Shown here: positions 57,733-64,000 of the stretch, one piece after another
Layout of the letters: each line of letters opens with the position of its first letter
How positions within the stretch are numbered: position 1 is the stretch's first letter
Position numbers and translations under genes: made by a program
Notes under the pieces: generated by a model
Databases searched by the model: none
What the model was told of the DNA's origin: nothing
The model's input: the letters and a program-made list of their open reading frames with translations, nothing else
DNA from: Sisyra terminalis
Taxonomy: Eukaryota; Arthropoda; Insecta; Neuroptera; Sisyridae
NCBI GenBank assembly: GCA_958496175.1
Contig: OY292275.1
Location: 28,125,001 to 28,189,000 of the forward strand
Direction: 5' to 3'
Length of the DNA: 64,000 bases

Positions 57733-59104
57733 GTAAGCACCCCGTACATTCCACTTTCAATGTTAAACTCATTACATTCCATTCTTAATTAGCACGTTAA
57801 TTATAAATTTCAATTTGAATTTCAGCGACAAAAAATGCTTTTTAACTTTTTCGAGCTTATTGCAACATATTTTCAGCAAAATAAAATGAATGTCCGCATG
57901 AGTAATTTAATTAATCGTTAGTCTATTAAAGTCGTGGTTACTTCAGCAACAGGCGGTACACTAATTAATTAACCATAATGGCTTTGTTAGATACAAGCGA
58001 ATAACAGGAAAATAGAACAAACGTAGGAGAAAGTATGTTAACATGTTGACGGAATGACGAGTACATTGAAGAAGCTCGCGTATTTATGTTATATAAAGTG
58101 CATGCGAATATGGGACAAAATAAAGATACGACTAACATTTATAATACGTTGTTCAAAGAAAAGTGTGTAAAGAAGAAAATACTACATTAAAGGAGAAAAA
58201 TAAAACATAATTTAGTTAACTGATTTGTTTGTTCGCAACTCTTTGTTTGAAGTTATTTTTTTTTTTCTTTAATGTTTTGACAAGTACGAGTAGATCTATA
58301 ATTATATAATATATTGTTTTTTTTCTCTAAAATATTGGGTACATAATTCAATATAGCTTGTTACATACTTTCAATATAGCTAATTTAAAAATAACTTTTA
58401 TATTTTTAAGCAATCCCTTAAAATGTCAAGATATGATAAAAGTTCATATTTCTAGAATAGGCGATATCAATTTTAACTTAATTTTATTTGCTATTTTAAT
58501 TAGGATATTTTATTTTTACAAACTATTTCCTAATTCTTTTTTTTTGATACTTTGAATAACAATAGAGGCACAAATATGAGAATATGTGTGTTTTTATAAA
58601 TATATAATGATACACGAATAATATTGAAATATATATGTTTATTTTATTTTTAGACATTAGCATATTAATAATATTTGTATGTATACAAATATAGTTTGAA
58701 TTCATGCTTAATTTCAAATTTCTACCTCAATTAAATCACAAGTTAAATGTTTTGAACTAACAGATACGATGCCGTAAGCTTACTATGAACCCTCTGTCAA
58801 GGCCACCGCTAGGTATTTGTGTGCTCATGTATAAATTGTAAACTCCACCGCTTTGTATATTATCTATTTTACTATATTATATATGTATGTTATATACATA
58901 ACGTTTCATTGAATAAAATTTTAAAAGCTTTTATAGTGGGACGACGTATGAGTCTAAAAGGAAATATTTTTATTTTTACAAAAACAAAAATGATATAGAA
59001 TAGTTTTAACTTTGAAGCTTATTGTCTCAGAATAAAAAAGCGTAAGTTATTTTTGATTCTTTAATGTATCTAATGATAAAAACAAAATTTCAAGTGAGTT
59101 CTTA

Positions 59105-59350
59105 GCTACGTAGAACCTTAACAAGATTTCGTGAGGTTTTGCTCAACCCCCTCCCCTAATATTACGTGAGATTTTTCAAAATGCATATTAGCAATAGAAA
59201 TGAGTTAATCTGTGCCTCGAGTACATTAGATTTATTTAAAAAAAAATAATTTTAAAAAATGACGTGATATTTGCCGAGACTATCCTCTCCCCCACGTGAG
59301 ATTGTGTGAGATTTTGCTTAACAGCCCTTTCCCCCTAAACGTCTCACGTA
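59105..59350. repeat. Dispersed-element fragment with internal direct repeat
   Basis: GTGAGGTTTTGCTCAACCCC, CCCCTAATATTACGTGAG at the left is repeated about 170 bp on as GTGAGATTTTGCTTAACAGC, CCCCCTAAACGTCTCACGTA. The right edge CACGTAATTAATGGATGCAC looks like the end of a common insect repeat. Composition is C-rich in patches, unlike its surroundings. Class unknown. Confidence 0.55.
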
Positions 59351-62300
59351 ATTAATGGATGCACCCTTAAATGCATGCAAATAATAATAGACATAAAGAA
59401 ATAATAGGAAAAATAAACAAAAAAAATTCTGCAAACAAATTGTCTTTTTACAATTCACAGCACAACAATACCGGTATCTAATTTTCGATATATTTATTAA
59501 AATAAATTAAATAAAATTCTCATGTGTATTTGCTTACAATTCTAATTATCTTTTTTCATGTTAAAAGTGACCACTGGGAACGCTTGTGTCGATTTGGTTT
59601 CCCCTACTATGGCCCCACATAGAGCAAATCGCTAAAAATATTCCGTATCTTATAAATTGCACATCATACCCAATCTTCTTTAAACTCGTTTTTGTTAAAA
59701 GCATTTTTAAGAACTGTCATATTTTTAAATATCTACTGCATTGAAAATTTAAAGAGAAAAAATCAAACGTTTTACAAGTTTAAAAAACATATTATACAAA
59801 TAATAACCACAATATACAAGTAAAATAAACAAGTAATTAAGTCGTAATGAATAACTACAATTTCATTTGAAAAATAATAAAAAGTTAATTAATATTTTCC
59901 ATGACGTTAATTTTAATACAGTTTTTTTTTTTGTTAATAATTTTATCACTAACGCAACAAACTATTGTTATGCATAGTGCTGCAGCTTGGTATTTTTAGA
60001 TCAACTTATGTACCACAATAGAAACATCATACTAAAAAGCCATAAAAAGATATTTTAAATAAAAATTTCTGCCTGTCATTTCATAGTGTCATGATTTTAT
60101 AGTGTAATTAACTTAAAATCCTCAAAGTTATGACGTATTTGTTTTATATTTCCTAAAACGCTTAACTATGAGTGTAATGAATTTCTCATATATTTTTCAA
60201 TTTTAAATAAGGATCGTACTCAGCATAGGAAAATATTTATTCCCAAGTCAATTTTTCAAATTAAACATAACCATCAAGTTCCTTTTACTATATCTACGCT
60301 CATTTAATATACTAATTTGAATCACAAAACTGTTCATTAAAAGCGGTAGAGCATGACTCATTTTTATATATATTATATAAAAGCATAGACATACGTCTAA
60401 CGCTTGACATAACTAAAATTTTGAACCCAGGAAATTAAATTTCCTTTAGATATCGACATATTTCATTACGATTTGAATATTTGAATTATTATCATCTAAA
60501 TTTCGTTCCAAAATAAGAAAAAAACCTGATGATTTATGAGTTTTATTTTAACTTTTCTTACCAGATAAATTGTAAATTGGTTTTTGGTTTTTTCGCACAA
60601 CATTTGGGATTTTAAAAGAAGTATCATGTCATAAATTGATAGAGCCTATATATGCTTTAAAATAAAACTGTTTTTTGATATTTTTAAAACATTAAATCAA
60701 ATTAAAAATAAAATTTGGAACTTAGTTCCAAATACGTGACGTCACAATGTTAATTTACACTCATTATTACATGTACTTGATACTATGTTTTCGTTTTCAA
60801 TTATTAAAACTTGTTGGAACTAAGTTTTAATCACATCAATATATTTATAAATTTATCAGAAATGTCAAATCTTAAAACTAATCGCCCTTGTTTCGTACCA
60901 TTCGTACCATTTTGTTTAAGTACTATAAAAACAATTCCTGAAAATGTTTTTAAATGTTTCATAAGATATTAATCGAACAGTGCAACGAATGAATCCTAAA
61001 ACGACAACAATTTTTTTTGTTATTTCGATGTAAATATTTTTTAAGTATATCAGTCATTCATAGTAATGTCGCTATATGTATAAAGTCAATACTTAGAATT
61101 TTTTTAGAGACTTACTTCAAATCATAGCCAATAAAAGCGATTAAATTAAGGTAATTTCTGTAAATACTCCTCACTTATTAAATAATATTAAAAATATTTT
61201 GTTTATATCATATGCGGTGACGGTTCTCTTATAATCATTGGCGCATATTATTCTATGCATTACTTTTTTTACTAAAAGGAGATATATTTACTTTACTACA
61301 ATGGGAGTTAGAATAAATTAAAGTTATATATCCTCATAAATTTTTGATTTCACATTATGTAATCAAACAATTTTTTTCTAAAAAAATAGTATTTTTAGAT
61401 ATCACTAGCTATTAATAGCCAGCACAAAGTTAGGACCCGTTGACATCACTGGAATTACACGACTGTGGAATTATTTCAAAATGTGACGTCACAATACATT
61501 GGGATGTTTTTTGGACCTCGTGATTTTCTTAAAAATATTGTCAATTATAAATTGTTCATAATGCATGAGAAAAAATGTTCAAGACTTTTTCTCTTTGACT
61601 TTTAACATTATTTATATTGTTACAGACTTAAAACATTAAATTATTTAAACAAAGAAAATAGGATGAGATAGAAGAGGTTCGAACGTATTTTATGAGTGAT
61701 AGAGTAAGCAAAAAACATTAAGAACTTTTAAAAAATTTCTAGAATAAGGCTTAATTGTATATGAGGTGGACTTGCAGTCATCAATATACTAAAACACACT
61801 TAAATAGTCAAGTAACAACACAGCTCGAAAACAATTAATACTGAATTAACAATTAAAAGTGTAAATTTATAAAATACATCAATATTGTTTTAACATTGTT
61901 TGTCCTAAAACACAAATCCAACGAACCCATCAATTTATATAAGTTAAAATCGTAACAATATTAAAATTTAAAGATACATTAAACAGATTATTAAGAATTT
62001 TTTTCATATCAAAGACTCTTGCAAAAGAGAAACAAAAGTACTAGTAACAGTACAGTAATTTTACAATTTCAAACCTTAGCGATTATGGCCTTGAATAGAC
62101 TGTCATTCATTTTTTGCCATGATTAACCATTTAACAAATAAACAATATTAACAAAAAACCATTTAACAATTTTTTCAAAAAAATCGATAAATAAAAGTTT
62201 TTAAGTTAATCTGTAAGCAATAGTTTAAGTTGGTGATGTTTCAAAAAAAAAGAAGCTTTTTGAAGTAATATATAATGTCATATTAAATGTGAAGTAATTA

Positions 62301-63623
62301 ATGTATTGTGTAAGCATTACTGAACTAAAATAAATAAATTCATATAATTCTGTAAGGCAAATTGTATTTCTTTACTTTAATCAAAAAGTTATCGCGTCTA
62401 GATGACTATTTCCTGATATACATTAAGTTTATGAAATAGTGAGCAGAATGTGCTTTAGAAAACTACGTTTACTTCTACGGTAATGTTCTGAAAAAAATGA
62501 TTAAGTGTAATCTTAAGTATTAGAACGTACAGAAAAAAATAAAACAATTATTAATTGTGCTAAATGCGATTTTTCAACGAGACTTTCTCACGTATCTACA
62601 ATTTTTTATTATACCAACTTTTAATTATATAATTTATTTTTCATATCATGGTGAGTTAAGCTCGCCTAACCAATTACTAAATTAAATTAATGACTGTCAC
62701 CAAAGATTTACTTCTTTGCCATTCTCTTAGCATTGTAGATGCATGTTAACGATATTTTAACAAAGGCGTAAATTATATGTCGCAATAAATTTAATATTTA
62801 TAATTCTAGGATTTCTAATCTCTTTGTACGTTTTAATTTGTTACCATTTTTTTGTATTAGTTCAATTTTTTTAAGCTAATACTTTTTACTTTGCCCAATT
62901 CAATTTTAAATCCTTTAGATTTTACATGTCAATTTTAGTTCAGAACAGGCAATCATAACCCAGACAGTAATGGGAAAAGTTTGCTTAACTATACGATAGC
63001 ATCATCACTTATAGTTATGATAAAGTTTATTAGAATCTTTTACTCAGCAATAAATTATTAACAATTAATTTTCAATTGTATTTAAAAATGTAATATTAAT
63101 CTCGGTTACAAATTTATTTTACTGGAAAAGTTGACGTAACACTAATTAGTCAATAAAAGAAAAACTTAAAGTTACCCCACAGTGATTAACCAAATTTTAC
63201 TGAATTCAAATCGTTATCAATAATGTTTATGTAGTTGATGAAGACAATTGTACAGCAAGAGGATTTAGCCGGATCAGTATGGCAAACTTAAATGCTAACC
63301 AATATCGAAATTTATGTTAAGATACAGACTTGTAAACTATGACTTATTAGTATGTAAACTCATTTTATGATCATTTTGCGACCAAATTCCTCTTTGATGC
63401 TTGGCGGTTTCAAAAATATTGATCTCAAAAACTAATTCAGCGTAAGAAATGAAACCAACGCAAAACTTAAGGTTACTTTACAAACGACATCATATATGTT
63501 TTTTAAATTTTTAGAATACAAAGATTTTATTAAAAAAGAAGACAAAAAAATAATTGAAACATATCTTTTTATGTGTTTTCTGAAAGTGAAATTCACGAAA
63601 AAGAAATTTAGGCTCCCAAAGGA

Positions 63624-63662
63624 ACACTATAATACTATAATACTATAACACTATAATACTCA
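63624..63662. repeat. (ACTATAAT/ACTATAAC)n microsatellite
   Basis: Five units of ACTATAAT or ACTATAAC-like 8-mers in tandem. Confidence 0.85.
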
Positions 63663-64000
63663 TAAAAATTTCATGAAAAAAAAACCTTATACTATATATT
63701 CCCCGGTTCTATACGGCTCATATTTTTTTCGAAGTGTTGCACCAAAATATGTTTCATGATATTCTAATGAATAATAGCTAAAACATAATGGAGCATAACA
63801 TATATTATTTTCGTGATCGTTAGTTCCTGGGAACACAAAATATGTTTTTTAATTTATTTTTATTACAATATTTACTCTTAAGATAACAACTTAATTAATT
63901 GAAACAATTGTCCTTACAGAAAAGAAAAAACATATAGTGTTCAATATTTATAAAAATTAAAGAAAAATATAAATGTCATTGTCACTGCTATAATTAATTA

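Larger units (their letters stand above)
57733..64000 (+). other. Presumed first intron of the SCYL2-like gene (continues beyond window)
   Basis: AT-rich, with no recognised coding exon. An acceptor-like TTTGAATTTCAG at 57825 opens a short frame that does not resemble the expected second exon. Contains the duplicated GTGAG repeat at 59105-59350, the inverted TTGGAACTTAGTTCCAA and TTGGAACTAAGTTTTAA pair (60715-60830), two TGACGTCAC motifs (near 60735 and 61482) and the ATAATACT microsatellite (63624-63662). Confidence 0.5.

Noticed and set aside
57825..57920. Second SCYL2 exon after TTTGAATTTCAG
   Set aside because: The frame after the acceptor reads RQKMLFNFFELI, not the kinase-like strand expected after the first exon, and no donor closes it convincingly.
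1..64000. tRNA, rRNA or CRISPR features
   Set aside because: No cloverleaf-like A/B box pair, rRNA stretch or regularly spaced direct repeats were seen on either strand; a tRNAscan or Infernal run would settle small RNAs.

Overview
The window looks like a gene-poor, strongly AT-rich piece of an insect nuclear genome. I base this on the mobile elements (Jockey-type, I-like and RTE-like non-LTR retrotransposons, mariner, Tigger/pogo-like, PIF/Harbinger-like MITE and Helitron relics), on spliced exon signals (GT/AG borders) and on the lack of bacterial-style operons. A beetle or hemipteran would fit, but the species cannot be read from the sequence.

Layout. 1-1650: a diverged tandem/dispersed repeat family with an RTE-like reverse-transcriptase relic (minus strand) between copies. 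2995-3960: decayed Jockey-like pol (plus). 5000-5390: second RTE-like relic (minus). 7044-8060: CT and TA microsatellites, inside or beside a 1.5-kb element with inverted termini. 9669-15023: nearly complete I-like non-LTR element (ORF1, then ORF2 with endonuclease, reverse transcriptase and RNase H), broken by one frameshift in an A12 run and flanked by a probable 11-bp target duplication. 16073-16260: an orphan heat-shock-type promoter (GAGA-like tracts, CCAAT, two heat-shock elements, TATA, start-site motif at correct spacing) with no coding body after it. 20259-20425: an isolated GC-rich open exon with a splice donor. 22725-23412: Tigger/pogo-like element with a decayed transposase. 23442-27689: an intact Jockey-type element (ORF1 with three zinc knuckles, ORF2 with endonuclease and reverse transcriptase) flanked by a perfect 14-bp target duplication, so a recent insertion.

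27.7-56.7 kb is almost free of genes. It holds a long-TIR MITE (28737-29170, with a half copy at 52883), a mariner with an internal deletion (33831-34765), a 401-bp near-perfect palindrome (36460-36860) whose arms carry a hammerhead-like/Penelope-type motif, two copies of a ~400-bp repeat containing TGACGTCA, a Helitron helicase relic (51590-52180) and a PIF/Harbinger-like MITE with TTA duplications (54853-55337).

The only recognisable host gene is at the right: the first coding exon of a SCYL2-like pseudokinase gene (57571-57732, plus strand), which reads out of the window through an intron of at least 6 kb. Immediately upstream on the same strand is a possible two-exon gene for a small one-helix membrane protein (56779-57432). 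The retroelement ORF pairs work together as self-contained retrotransposition units; the remaining elements are non-autonomous or dead. No tRNA, rRNA or CRISPR array was recognised.
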